64,000 nucleotides of DNA from Carallia brachiata (Eukaryota; Streptophyta; Magnoliopsida; Malpighiales; Rhizophoraceae): the NCBI GenBank assembly GCA_021464245.1, contig JADCRB010000016.1:14974526-15038525 (forward strand), given 5' to 3'. Positions 15,095 to 27,358 of this stretch are shown in pieces; position 1 is the first letter of the stretch; every line of letters starts with the position of its first letter. The notes beneath the pieces are model-generated. The model did no database searches. It was given only the letters and a program-made list of their open reading frames with translations, and had not been told where the DNA came from. The translations under genes were made by a program, and so were the position numbers.

Positions 15095-16816
15095 TCAGTC
15101 ATTTTTGACTGGTGATAGCAGAGGCTCGTTGGAAAAGAATGCTTTCAAATTGGCGAAAACCAAATCCTGTATTGCTTCAAATGATTCTGGGGTCAAGACA
15201 GCACTATGTGGTGATAATACGACATTATCCAGCTTATAGAGCTCCTTAGGCACATTAGGCTCATCCTCAAAAACATCCAGACCAGCACCACCAAGATTCC
15301 CTTCCACCAAAAACTGCACCATTTTTTTCTCATCAACTAGAGCACCACGGCCAATGTTGATTATCACTCCACCTCTTCCCAATGCCATCATAATTTCCTC
15401 ATTCACCACATGGCGAGTCTCATCATTCAGTGCACAGCAAACAATAAGTGCATCACTCTCAGCTGCTAGATCACGAACATTACGGAAGTAAGGGAATGGA
15501 ACAGATGATTTCTTGGTCCTTGAATTGTAGGCTACACTGCATCCAAAAGCTACAAGTCTTTTTGCAATCTCCGAACCAATATTTCCAAGTCCCAGAATTC
15601 CAACTCTTTTTCCTCCCAGCTGAAACAACAATTTATGGCCATGCCAAGAATCAGCCCAAAGACTGAAATCAAGTCTATCTTTTAAACAAAAACATAAAGA
15701 ACTGAGCACCTGCAAAAACTGGGTTCTGCAGGCTGCTAATGAACACCATACCAGAAGGCCACTGACCAATATTCTATAATTGATTAACCCTATCATATCA
15801 ATTCTATAACCTTTTCTCGTAACTTGAGAAAACCCAAGTCAATTGCCCCTTTTCGTATAAGAGTAACACTACATAACTTAAAATAATTATCAACAAACAG
15901 TAATAAAATTTCATTTAATGCATCTTAAACTATTTAAATGAACCCACTACCTTTTTTTCCTTGTACATTAGCCATTCAATTAATTATAACTCCTCTAAAG
16001 CAAGCAAGGATATCTCAGGTAGCAACAAAAACCACAACATCATATCACTTCAAATAAATAGTAATACGTCTCATCTAAAGGCATATGACGGTTTAATTAT
16101 TTTTTTTTATTGATTCAATTATTTAATGTCCCGTATTATTATTATTTTTTTAATAATCAAATCGCTTTTTTTAATAAAAAAAAAAGGTAAAATTACAAAT
16201 TGTTTATAAAGGCTTGATCGATGCAGATAGTGTTTAGCCTATTGTAGATTAATCAATCACATTTTGGAACTCACCCACCTGATCACCACAACAAGAAACC
16301 TGTTATAGTGATAGGGGGAAAAAAAAATCAAACCTTGAATCCAAGCGGATAGTTTCCTTTCTCAGGCCACGACCCGGCCCGAACGTACCGGTCACCAGCC
16401 GACACCCTCCTCAAGACATCAATCAACAAACCCACGGCATAATCCGCGACGTCTTCGGTGAAGGCGCTGGCGGCACTGGTGACGGCGATTCCTCTCCGGC
16501 GGCATTCGGCAAGGTCGATATGATCAAGGCCAGCACTGGTGCCGACGACGAGCTCGAGCGAAGGGAGTCCGGCGAGGGTCTCGCAGGTAATGGGGGTCGG
16601 GCCGAAGCAGATGAGGGCGCGGATGGTGCCGAGAGACGACTGGGTCAACTCCGGCGGGGCCAGCAGCGGGTCGAAAACGTGGAAGTGGCCGTGCAAGCGG
16701 GCGGCGAGTGGGAAGTTGAAGGAGGGGAGACGGTGGATTAAGACGGTCGGAAGTTCCATGTTTTGGTTTGGACCGCCTTGGGGAGTACGTTCAGAAGCCA
16801 TTCCGACTTGGGACAA
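15095..16816 (-). CDS. HPR3: Hydroxypyruvate/glyoxylate reductase, HPR3-type
   Basis: D-isomer-specific 2-hydroxyacid dehydrogenase expected to reduce hydroxypyruvate and glyoxylate with NAD(P)H, a bypass to photorespiration. Exon 1 is 16816-16334 and exon 2 is 15619-15095; the junction is FK/LGGKRVG with a GT-AG intron of 714 bases. The 335-residue product has the family's usual length. The N-terminal substrate domain shows GTSAGLDHIDL and EDVADYAVGLL. The Rossmann motif GLGNIG is at 171-176, followed by NSRTKK, where a basic residue after the second strand fits NADPH preference. Catalytic Arg252 (NIGRG), Glu281 (EDEP) and His299 (SPHSA) are all present. The C-terminus FFSNEPLLSPV resembles HPR3 more than peroxisomal HPR1, and no SKL-type signal is visible, so cytosol or plastid is likelier. 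Met6 at 16801 is an alternative start. Confidence 0.9.
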
Positions 16817-16930
16817 CCCCGGCCAAGAAAGACAAATCGTGTCTATAGTTGACTCGTTACAAGAGTATTCAAGTCTAAATCTTGCTCCTCATCTATCAAA
16901 CCTTTTTTCTTTTTTTTTTTTTAAAAAAAA

Positions 16931-17799
16931 TATAAAGATTAACTTTCCTTAAAATTTAAAGTCGTTTATTAATTTTTATTTATAACACTTTTTTTTTTTT
17001 TTGTGAAAATTGTATAAAAAGTTTTTCTTGTTGTATAATTATATTCAACCACTAATTTTCTTATCAATTATATTGACGTGACAACTGACGGAACGCCATA
17101 TCAACGAAGTTGATGACGTGGTAGATGTCACATCAGTAAAATTGATGAAGTGTTCTCTACCACGCCAGCACAGTGATGACGTGGCACGTGTCACATCATC
17201 TCAGTTGATGACACAACATTTTTTTTATTTTTTTAAAATTTTAAAAATTTTAAAATATGTTAATACTTAATTAAAAATGAATTCAATTTATTCTTCTAAC
17301 AAAAAAAATTTAATTTAATGAAAAGTTAAAAAGGAATACAATTTAAAATTAATTTTATCAAATAAAATCGAAATCTTTTAAATCGAAATTCTTCTAAAAT
17401 TAATTTTACTTAATAAAATTAAAATCTTTCAAATGTAAAATCTTTCTGATGATAATTATTTTTATTTTAAATTTTTTATTAAATTGAGTAATTTTTTTGT
17501 TAAAAAATTATCTTGGGTTCATTTTTTATTAAATATTAATATATTTTAAAATTTTTTTAAAATTTTTAAAAGATAAAAATATCACGTCATCAACTTCAGA
17601 TGATGTGACACATGCCACATCATTACTGTACTGACATAACACTTCATCAATTGCTACATCAGTATAATTTACATAAAAAATTAATAGTCAAATATAATTG
17701 TGCGATTGAAAAAAATTTTTGTACCAATTTTCACAAAAAAAATTATTATGAATAAAAATCAATAAACAACTTTAAATTTTGAACAAAATTGACTTTATA
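16931..17799. mobile_element. Non-autonomous element with ~300-bp terminal inverted repeats
   Basis: The left arm (about 16931-17300) and right arm (about 17500-17799) are inverted copies: TATAAAG and AAAATTTAAAGTCGTTTATT on the left correspond to the reverse complement of the right end. Between the arms is about 200 bp of AT-rich DNA without coding capacity. The arms carry repeated ACGTG/TGACG-type motifs (TGATGACGTGG, TGGCACGTGTCACATCAT). A-rich flanks prevent a certain target-site duplication, though a 9-bp one is possible, which would fit Mutator-like MITEs. Confidence 0.75.
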
Positions 17800-19103
17800 C
17801 CATAAAAAAATAATCGTGTACCTTTGAATTGTGGCCCGTGTTTATTTAATTTTTTTTTTATAAAATAAATCCTCTACTTAAATATGCTAGAACATAAGAA
17901 TGCACTCTAAAATTAAATTAATCGTCTTAAAAGTGAGCTATAACGAAGACACTCAAATCTATATCAATACTAAAAGAGAGTTACTAATTATTATTAGACT
18001 ATTATTTTAAGTGATAATCATACTCTAATTAATAAAATGACTCATTTTATTTTAAAAGAAAAAAATAAGTAAGAATAAGTGGCGCTCACATATTTATTAG
18101 AAAAAATTGTACAATTAAACCACACTCAAATAGGTTAGATTAGTTAATTTTGAACTCACATGAAAGCACACCTCACAAAACTAGTCTGGACGAATGATGA
18201 AAAAAACGTTAATAGGCTTAAAGTTCTAAGCTTAGCTGGGTGGGACTCTTCATTTTCATGAAAAACGCGAGTTTAAGGACTTTGTCTTTTGAGATACATT
18301 GTGTACACGGTTTACGGTGTTCTCGCACTCACTATCTCTTTTTTATTAGCACCTAATAAGTTAACTGTTTATCGTTTCTGCGTTGAAAAAAGAGAGAGAG
18401 AAATAGACATAATCATAAAAATAGATCTAAAATATATTGTTACAATCTTTAATTACAGTTTTTATATTTTTTACATACTAATTTATAATTATAATCAAAT
18501 AAACTGAGTTAATATTTTAATTTAATTGTATTAATTTTTCGTGTTTTTTGTAATAAAATTTTATTTTGTTTGGGTTAATTGGATTCTTCGTTCACATCAT
18601 CATATGTTGACATCCCTCAAGGACTTTGTAGATTTATTTTTATTATTTTTTATTTATTAGAAGATTTATTGAAATATAAATTAAACAATATAAGTAATTT
18701 TTTTTTTGTAAATTCTATTATTCTCTTATTAAAATTTAAATACAAAATCTTTATAATAGAAATCTAAATTCTAACTGCTGGATGTCTCATTGTATAACAG
18801 CACATTATTTATAATGTATTTGTTGTGGTTATCTTATATTATCCAAAATTTGCCTTGTCCAAGTCAGGGAAACAAGACACATTTATCAATCTGTTGTGGT
18901 CCCAAATTATTAAACCTTCTGCAACTTTTGCCTCATTGATCCCTATTTGATCAATAGCTTTTTGTTCTCCTGGACATTGGATCTTCAAATGGATTTTTCT
19001 TTGCAATGCGGCCACATGTTGGTTGGATATGAAATTAAACTAAAATCAATGAACTCAAAAAAAATGTAGTGCCTTTTTGTGTCCCTCGCTTCAATCATAG
19101 CGA

Positions 19104-19104
<1 letters not shown>

Positions 19105-19134
<30 letters not shown>

Positions 19135-19140
19135 AAGAAA
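19105..19140 (+). repeat. (AAG)n microsatellite
   Basis: Eleven to twelve uninterrupted AAG/GAA units. Confidence 0.95.
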
Positions 19141-20581
19141 TAATAAATGAACATGATTTTATGGCAAAGAAAATTAGTTGGAGGAGAGTCAAAAAAAAGT
19201 TGGTACATGTATCCCACACGTTGAAACATAATTTTTTAAAAATTTTGAATTTTTCTGTCAAAAAATACATTAATTTTTTCTCAAAAAATAATTTGTTATT
19301 TTATAAATTCCGCTTGTTAATTCACTCTTATACTCCTCTAACATAAAATTTCTATGTTCGTTAATCTCTTCCCTTACTGAATCCGTTGGCAGTGCCCCCA
19401 GATTGTACATAATAAATGCCGAAAGAAAGGTGAAAGAGCAATGAAACAGCTGCATGTGGTTCGCATCTCTTCATCTTTACTGGCATTTGTGGTGGTGGTG
19501 GTTGTTTACTGTTTAGAGGTGCAATGCTAATACGTGGACTAACAAGGAGACAAGTATGCATTTATTAAGCATGAACCTAATACATAGCTTCGTTGCAATT
19601 ATGTAAGAAAGTAGAGATATACAACACAAGTAGCTTTTTTATATCTAATACATCTATGATTATCTATCAATTCTGCCACTAAGTTGTACTTATTTACTCA
19701 TATTGTTAAGACTATGATTATCTATTCTACCACTAAGTTGTAAATGTAGTTCATGTGACATCACATGAGATCTGGGTGTGTGATTGATAAATAGTAAGAT
19801 GTGTGCTGGTTGGGCGTTTACTTGGAGGAGCTGGCGGTCACAATTTGTTTGGGGACAATTTGTTTGCTGTTTTTCTTTTGGATCTCTAATTTTTTAGGGA
19901 TCTTTAGGGGCTAGTTTTCTAGTGGAACTTTGACTTTTAAGAAGTGTTTTATTTGGAGAGTGTAAAAAACTGTACATAAGCTGCATTATATACTAAGTTA
20001 TGGCCTGTGGGTATACCTTTATTTAGGGGCTGTTTTACTTTAGAGGGCCTTTGAATAAAACGACTTGCGGTTCAAAAAAAGCAGAAATAAAAATAATTCG
20101 TGTGACTTGCATTAACTCATATGGGGAAAAAACAAATTGTCATGCTACTAATTAAACCAAGTGGCCTAATTGCCCTTTGTGGAAATATTTATGACTATAG
20201 AATCATGTACCAATAAAACTGAAGAAAAAAGTCTTAGGCCTGTTTGGTTTTGAGAAAATTATTGGAAAAAAAAAAAGATTAGAAAATTTTGGTCAAAAAA
20301 CATCATCATTACCTCACTATTTTCTCACAATTTTTTCTTTCTTATAATTTTCTAATCAATCTAAATAACATTATTTTCTCATAACTTTTTCTCTTATAAA
20401 TTATTATCATTTTTCTTTCTAATCATTTTTTTTCTTATAATTTTCTCATCAATTTAAATAATTTTTTAATAAATTATCGGCAGTTAGGCATAAAAGTATT
20501 TCCATGAAGATGAGTTCCGGAGGGAAAAAACTTGGGTGGGCCACAAACTTTAAATTCATATTCACTTATATAACTAGGTAC

Positions 20582-20632
20582 TAAATGCTGATAGTTTTTC
20601 TTTTTTTTTGAGAACCTAATAAATGCTGATAG
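20582..20632 (-). repeat. Tail-only insertion flanked by a 13-bp direct repeat
   Basis: TAAATGCTGATAG at 20582-20594 and 20620-20632 flanks 25 bases that read TTAGGTTCTC plus an A-rich tail on the minus strand. Confidence 0.65.
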
Positions 20633-20706
20633 GTTATTAAGTGATAGGTTCATATTAAATGACTTGATAGATTATATATATACCTGATAATTTCTCCAAA
20701 ACCAAG

Positions 20707-20756
20707 TGATTCTAAACCTTTCGGTCAAAAAAAAAATAAAAAACTGATTCTAAACC
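20707..20756 (+). repeat. Tail-only insertion flanked by a 12-bp direct repeat
   Basis: TGATTCTAAACC at 20707-20718 and 20745-20756 flanks TTTCGGTC followed by an A run, one T and more A. The same TCGGTC plus A-tail pattern recurs on the minus strand at 50574-50593. Confidence 0.7.
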
Positions 20757-21353
20757 GCGGAGGAATTTAACCACGTGTTTCATCAACACCTTTGAATTTG
20801 AGAAAGGAAAAAAAAACGTGAGAGTTATTCTTCAATTAATGATTACAGGAAACATTTAAAAACAAATTAGTGCAGAATTCAGCCAGAATTATCAAAGCGA
20901 GAATGATTGGGAGAATTATTGCAGATTGTTCAAAATGAGGCACAGGCGCTCATGCATTCATAATTGTTCGAACGCCTTGGGACATGTCCTCTTACTTATC
21001 GAAATCAACCACACCCATTCCACCAATATTTTGTAGAGAAACTAAACGTTTTTTATCATCACAAGAGAGGCTGAATATTTATCATGAATACAAAATAAAA
21101 TTATTAAAATTTGAACACAAAAAAATTAAAATAGCAGTTGTCATACCCAAAAGCATGATCATCTATCAGACATAATGTTCAAGACTTAAATCTGTTATGT
21201 ATCATGTTGTTTCGTCGCATGCCCCCTGCCATGGTTATTTTCTGTCCTGAGGCACGGGAATACTGATCATTCCTCGATAAGATTTAGTCAAGTAATAATT
21301 AATTAAAAGATAAGTATACATATTCCGAATAGTTTTATTTTAAACAGTATTTT

Positions 21354-21471
21354 AGTTGAAATTATAACTGATATTTTTAAATAAAAATGATAGTTTTTGA
21401 AATACAAAAATAATAAGTGTTTTAATAATATTTATTTTTGTTTTAAAAATATCAGTCATAATTTCAACTGA
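21354..21471. mobile_element. Foldback MITE, family shared with 45.0 and 56.5 kb
   Basis: AGTTGAAATTATAACTGATA on the left mirrors TATCAGTCATAATTTCAACT on the right, around an AT-rich centre. The words ACTGATATTTTTAAA and the inverted layout recur at 44975-45145 and 56507-56695. Confidence 0.5.
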
Positions 21472-21808
21472 TAAATAAAAAAAAAATATTTTGTAATGAC
21501 TACACTGATGGCATCCTCTCAGTTTTCAAATCAAAATGGTTAAAATTATGTTCCAATCAAATACAACACATGAATACATTGAGAAAACATATACATTAGG
21601 AAAGCCTCACAAAATCATTAACAGTTTCTGCCACCAACCTGAGTTTTTTTTTTTTCAAGGACATAGATCTCGAGTCTCTAATAACTTCAGCAAAGAGAAT
21701 TCTAACTCTTTTAGAGTGGTATCTCACTAATGGCTTGGATACCCCGGATCCACATCGTCCCAAATGAACCAATACGGTCAGGAACTTGGGATATAATTAA
21801 TTTTCAGG

Positions 21809-22875
21809 TCAAATAATTGAATTTGTCAGCTTCTGTTTCAGCTCAAGCACGTTAATGCTCCTTCCATCATTCACCTGCGTGTACAGTTTACACTGTGAAA
21901 ATTAGATGAAACAATGCAAATAGAAATGAAAAAAAAAAAGAGAAATAATGAGTCGGGTCAGAAACAATATGCTAGTAAAATGGAGGTCAAGGATTCAATT
22001 GTCCCCCTCTCCTAAATCAATTGTTCTAAGTTTAGGATATTTCAAAAAAAAAAAAAAATCCCAGGCCAAGAAAAAGAACTAGTATGATAAACCCACTACT
22101 CAAGAATTGACAAACATTTATATACCTCCAATTTAATAATGTGGAGCATTCTATCATTTGCTTTTCTTGAAATGCAGCCAAGAATGTTGAGCCCCTCTTC
22201 AACCATGACTTTAACCACTCTAGAAAGTGGGAATGCTTTACCATAGGCGGTATTTACAACAACTTCCACTCCAAACAAACAAGGTTCAACTGTAAAGGTA
22301 TCTGGGTCCTTGCTGCTGCTTTCCATTGCAAAACTAGAACAAGTTGGATCAATGGACAGTTTCTTTAGTTCATCTCTTTTGTCACTAAGGACTTGGATCT
22401 TGAGCTCTAGATGTTTTAAATAATTCACTGCCTCTTGAATTTGATCAGATATTGATCTTTTTCCCTGAAACCATCAACAACGCATAGATCTTATAACAGA
22501 CAACCAGCCAGGAGGAACTCCAAAAAGATCCCAACAAAGCAGCACAAATCTCACCTTAAGATATTCAAGGGGAAGAAGGGTTCTCAGAGACCTGTAAAGG
22601 GTCGCCATCTCTTGCCTTCTCTTTCGCTCAATGTCTCTGTGTATGATTTTCCTCTTCTTGATGTCATTAGGGTTCTCGTCGTTTACTCCAAGACCTGTGG
22701 ATGATCTTCTCCACTGGCAATTTTGGGTTTTGTTTGTAAGTTCACTGCCATCTTCAGAAGGTGTTTCCAGCAAGTTTTTATCTTGTGGGGTTGTCTGTAA
22801 TTGACAAGAATAGAATTGGAGAAAATCATCAGTACTGTACTGATCTATTTGAGAAATTGATGAATCATAGTCCAT
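21809..22875 (-). CDS. bHLH transcription factor, three exons
   Basis: DNA-binding regulator of 241 residues. Exons are 22875-22555, 22464-22126 and 21874-21809; the small last exon (21 residues plus TGA) completes the family-typical C-terminus VNDGRSINVLELKQKL. Residues 76-130 form the bHLH. The basic part HRDIERKRR carries His79, Glu83 and Arg87, the residues that read an E-box, followed by helix 1 (MATLYRSLRTLLPLEYL), the loop GKRSISDQ and helix 2 (IQEAVNYLKHLE). Residues after about 140 look like the ACT-like tail common in plant bHLHs. The short domain with RDIERKRRQEM and SISDQIQEAVNYL points to the Arabidopsis bHLH36/118/120/125/126 group; exact orthology is not claimed. Reading through the second intron would add VYKCLSILE and stop, a possible retained-intron form. 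Confidence 0.88.
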
Positions 22876-22940
22876 GTTCTACCCTCTTTTTTGCTCCCCA
22901 ACTAGGCATATTCTATTTAAAGTGGCATCATTATATATAA

Positions 22941-22945
<5 letters not shown>

Positions 22946-22972
<27 letters not shown>
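22946..22972. repeat. (TG)n microsatellite in the bHLH upstream region
   Basis: About 13 TG units about 70 bases upstream of the bHLH ATG, beside a TATATATAA-like stretch at 22932-22942 that may be the TATA box. Confidence 0.9.
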
Positions 22973-22975
22973 TAA

Positions 22976-23414
22976 GACAGGAGCACCATATCTTTGATCG
23001 GGCTAAAGTTCCAAGATTTGCGATATGCTGGAAATTCAATAAATGGTTTATAATAATAATGTTGTGCAGATGTGACCTTTGTTTTGCTGTCATATTATTA
23101 TAATTGTAACGGAAAAGTTGTCACTGTACAATTGGAGGCTGACAATAATACCAAATCTTTAGTCAACATTTACATGGATTAAAATATTATTTGCTGACTA
23201 CTGATGATTAGGAGTTGGATTCACCCCATACTGCCCGTCTGTTTCTTCATTATTGTGTCCCAAATTACCCATTGTTATATATATACATATATAGAGAGAG
23301 AGAGAGAAAAAGAAATACTACATAAATATATTTTGTGTGGAGTTCATAAATTATATAATTAATTTAAAATTTTATTTATTTTTTAAATTTGATATGTTAT
23401 GAATTTTATATACT

Positions 23415-23457
<43 letters not shown>

Positions 23458-23486
23458 GTAGTATTTGACTAGAGCAAAACTATAAT
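22976..23486. other. Intergenic, with (TA)n microsatellite
   Basis: Upstream region of the bHLH gene. It includes a GA-rich run near 23292 and a (TA)n microsatellite of about 34 bases at 23420-23454. No gene. Confidence 0.6.
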
Positions 23487-24774
23487 TAGGAATAAGAATT
23501 TTACTTATAATTGTCAAGGATTATTCGTACCCGCTCTAATAGAGATGAGATCTCAAAATCAGTTGACCGGAGAACAGGACATGGATTCTCATTCCCCGCA
23601 CTTTTTTTAGCGAGTATGAGGATAGGGATGAGTTTACTTATCCCCATCTCCATACCCTCTCCATACCTACCACATTTTTTTTATTATTCTTCAATCTTTA
23701 TTTATTTTTATTATTAATGTTTGCTACTTCACTCTTCGATAACTTATATTTTAGCTATTTTAAAATTATTAATGTAATTACTAAATTATTAATGGAATTA
23801 CTTTCCCTTAATCTGATAGTTTACTCACAATATTAATAACCTTAGGGTTAAAGATTTAAGTAATAATTAATTCTAATTACAATCACAAAATTATTAATGA
23901 ATAATGCAATAATTATAATAACTTATTCTAAAAGACCATCTTTTTACTGGAAGTTTTGTTGTAAAATAATATTATTTTTTTCTTTCCAAAGGTGTCAGCG
24001 TATACATGCCAAAAAAATGAGAATAAATTATTTAAGAAGTTAGAAACGAAATTAAAACTCTCAACATTATAAGAAATCTAATACTATATACGAAAAATAA
24101 AAAAGAAAAAATTCAAACTTATGGGGTAAAGTTTCCATAATTTTCATTCATTGAATTTTTTATAATTAGATTTTTTTTTGCGTGATCCATATCTTTACAA
24201 AATATAATTTTAAACTTTAGTATTATGCAATAATTGCAACGTTGAATGTGATTTGTTTAAATTATTCTTCTATATCAGCATTTTCAAAAATAGTGTCATT
24301 ATATCAATACATAAATTTCAGTAATATAATTTCAATGCTTACTTATTATAAACTTGAGTAATATAATATCTTTAAAAATAATATCATTATTCTTTTGCAC
24401 ATTGTGCATCAAGTTATGAGACCTTAATCTATATTGCTAATTTTTAATATGTAACTCATGCGTTTGAACTTTAATATTTGGATCACTTATTCATTATATT
24501 TTTAAGTTAAACAATATTTATAACATATACAGTTAGTTTGTCATTAATCACAGGTTTCGAGTACTTTGACCAGCGGAAATATATGATTTTTTAATCTTCA
24601 TTTGGGCGGGTACGAGGTTGGGACGGGAATCCTCATTCCCCAACAAGGATAAGGATGAAGATTAAAATTTCATACCCGTCAGAGACAGGGATGGAGACAA
24701 AGATGAGGGTAATAAATGGAAACTGAAAACTATGGGACGATCTTCAACCCCGACCCTCTTAATTGCCAATCCTA
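23487..24774. mobile_element. hAT-like non-autonomous element, 1.29 kb
   Basis: The right end, read inward, is TAGGATTGGCAATTAAGAG, close to the TAGGGNTGGCAA termini of plant hAT elements. The left end starts TAGGAATAAGAATT. The flanks ACTATAAT (23479-23486) and AATATAAT (24775-24782) match at seven of eight bases, as expected of an 8-bp hAT target-site duplication. GC-rich subterminal patches (CATTCCCC, TACCCG words) lie inside both ends; the centre is AT-rich without a transposase. Confidence 0.55.
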
Positions 24775-27303
24775 AATATAATAGATTCGTCATAGTTTTT
24801 TTGGCGACAAAATTTGTGAAAGCGCCCGTAGTGCCCTGAAAGTTTCACCAAGAAACATGTAGAATTCAACTCCGTAAACTTGGTATGTAGCAAAGGATTT
24901 TCTCCGCATTTGACAAATATATATATATAAAATAGTAAGTTAGTAACTTTATAATTCCCAACTTTCTACTTACGAATTCAAACATTGAGGGGGACCCAAA
25001 AAAATTGGCAAAAATACAACTAAACTCTTTCTAGTTGAGGATTTGGATCTCAGAATTGGAAAAACAACTAAATCTGCTCGCCATATGTCAACTTATTGGT
25101 TTTTGTTCTCTTACAAACAAATATATAATATTTAGCACCACGTAGATCCGTTCCGTCTGTGCAGCTTTCTCCTATCACCTGTTCTCACAAGCACAGCTCT
25201 CCTACTAAAATTAGAATTTAAGAATTTTATATATATTTTACTAATAGCACGTCATCACTAATATAATTTTCGGTGTCATTTCTTATAAAAATAGTTTCCT
25301 AGGAATATATAAGACGAAATTAATGGGAAGAAAGCTAGGTGTTGCTTTGGCCAAATAAGGATTGAAGTACAGTGTTGAATTTTGTTAGTAATTATTTACG
25401 GTAGAGCCTCATTAAATTTTATTAATATTTGAGTGTCACTCAATCTAATTGATATTTGAGTGGTAGATTTACGTTACAAAAAATGATTAAATGAGTATAT
25501 CTTAGAAGTTTGGTGACTAACATTGTGATGCATTTTTTCATAGGAAAAGATAAATGAATGTTTATAAGTAAAAATGCGGTGAATATATAGTAATTTAGAT
25601 TATTAGATCGTAAAAAAATTTATTAAATCTGAAAAAAATAAAAAATAAATAAATCGTTAAATACAGTTGAATTAATTATGCGAATATCCATATGTATTTG
25701 TATAATAATTCTCTTTTTTTTATTGACGAAAAGAAAAAGGGAGGAGTTGACATGATTATACATCTTAAAGTGAAAAAAACAAAATCCTCAACTCACTTTT
25801 AGGCTTTGTTTCTTTTGCAATTTAAGTGACGTTTAACCACGATCCTTAATTGTTGACAAATTAAGATCAATTTGGGTGTCTTGTTCCAAAAAAGGAAGAT
25901 TCATTGGGAGCGAAATCTTAATCAAGATGATATTCGTTGTTGCATGACTTATACTTTTGATTACATCATTACTTACTAATAAATCTATATAACTTTCATA
26001 TCTCGTCTAGCATTTGTCAATTTACTAGCCAATCAATGGCAGACAACAGTCGAAATATCAACCATGAAAGATTTATGGGACAAGCAAGGATAAGCATAGC
26101 AATTGAACTTGGAGATTTTTTTTTATACACAAAATAATTAATTATTAATTTATTAAGTGTTAATAAAAAATAAAAAAATAATTCTGAAAATAATGTAACA
26201 AATATACTGCATTTTGAAAAATATAACCCTCCAAAATCTCATTTAAAATGACATGAGAAGCACTGACAAAAGTCAAATCCTTACTAATACTGTAACTTCA
26301 AAAGTCATTGGCCGCTCGAATGGTCTCGAGTGGTTAACTTTGACATTCTGATACGGTGGATCGGAGTATGTACACGTACTACTTAATTGACGAACCCCCA
26401 CGTGGCCCGGCCAACTTTGTTGTTTTGAAAAACATATAATATAATAATAATAATAATAATAATTTTTTAAAAAAATATAATAATAATTATTATTATTGAT
26501 CTTCCTAATCTGCTCACGGCCATTGAAATGAATGGCCTTTCTTGTCCGAGACATGCATTAAAGTACAAATGCCCATGCACTGCTCAAAACAACAAATGTT
26601 ATATATATTTTCGTATGTATTATTGGATTATAGTTTCTAGCATTTTTATTTTATTTTGGTGCTTCCAAAATAAAATTTTGTTATTCTAAATAAAAAAGTA
26701 AGAGATGCATCATATAATTTCGTCAAGAAAAATTAGAATACATATATTAATGAATTATAGTTCTACGAGGAGAACATCTTTTTTAGAACATGTCTTTTTC
26801 AGTAAATGTCATCAATTAGAAAATGTCCGCTGTGACGTGTCGTCGAGAATTTGATTTTGAATTTCTATAAAGGGCAATGACAATAAAAACAATTAAAGAT
26901 ATGTAAATAAAAATTATTGAAAAAAATCTCCTTATCAAACTAACTATCAACTTAAATATTTAATTCTATATGTCCCATCCATCATTTTTTTTTTTTTTAT
27001 ATGGCACTTGTTGTTCCGGACTCCACGTGGGTGTTAAACAAATTCCTAATCTGTGATAAGAAATGAACGATAGAAAAGGGTATCAGTATAATTAATTAGC
27101 TAGTAATTAAGCAATATCCCGGTTGTCTTTTTGCCTGGGCATTTGATGATTTGTCATTTGTAGATTTGATTTGTTCTACGTAGCATATGCACAACCAGAC
27201 ATTGGCGGCATCTTATTAAACTGATTAGCCATTTAATCAAGCTGACCATGATCCCATCCCAACTGGGTGTTTCATTTTTGACCACAATCGCAACAAAAGC
27301 TTT

Positions 27304-27358
27304 ATTATTGTTTGCTTTATTGTTTTTTTTTTTTTGGGAGAGATATTATTGTTTGCTT
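27304..27358 (-). repeat. Tail-only insertion flanked by a 14-bp direct repeat
   Basis: ATTATTGTTTGCTT at 27304-27317 and 27345-27358 flanks 27 bases reading ATCTCTCCC plus an A run on the minus strand. Confidence 0.6.

Larger units (their letters stand above)
17800..21808. other. Intergenic between HPR and bHLH genes
   Basis: No gene recognised. The block holds an (AAG)n microsatellite at about 19105-19140, a likely LINE 3' end at about 19850-20075 finishing in GACTTGCGGTTC plus an A run, a T-rich stretch at about 20230-20480 made of degenerate copies of a TTTTCTCATAAC-like word, tail-only insertions at 20582-20632 and 20707-20756, and a small foldback at 21354-21471. Confidence 0.5.

Noticed and set aside
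19105..19140. CRISPR-like or satellite array
   Set aside because: Simple trinucleotide repeat; nowhere in the window is there an array of spaced identical repeats.
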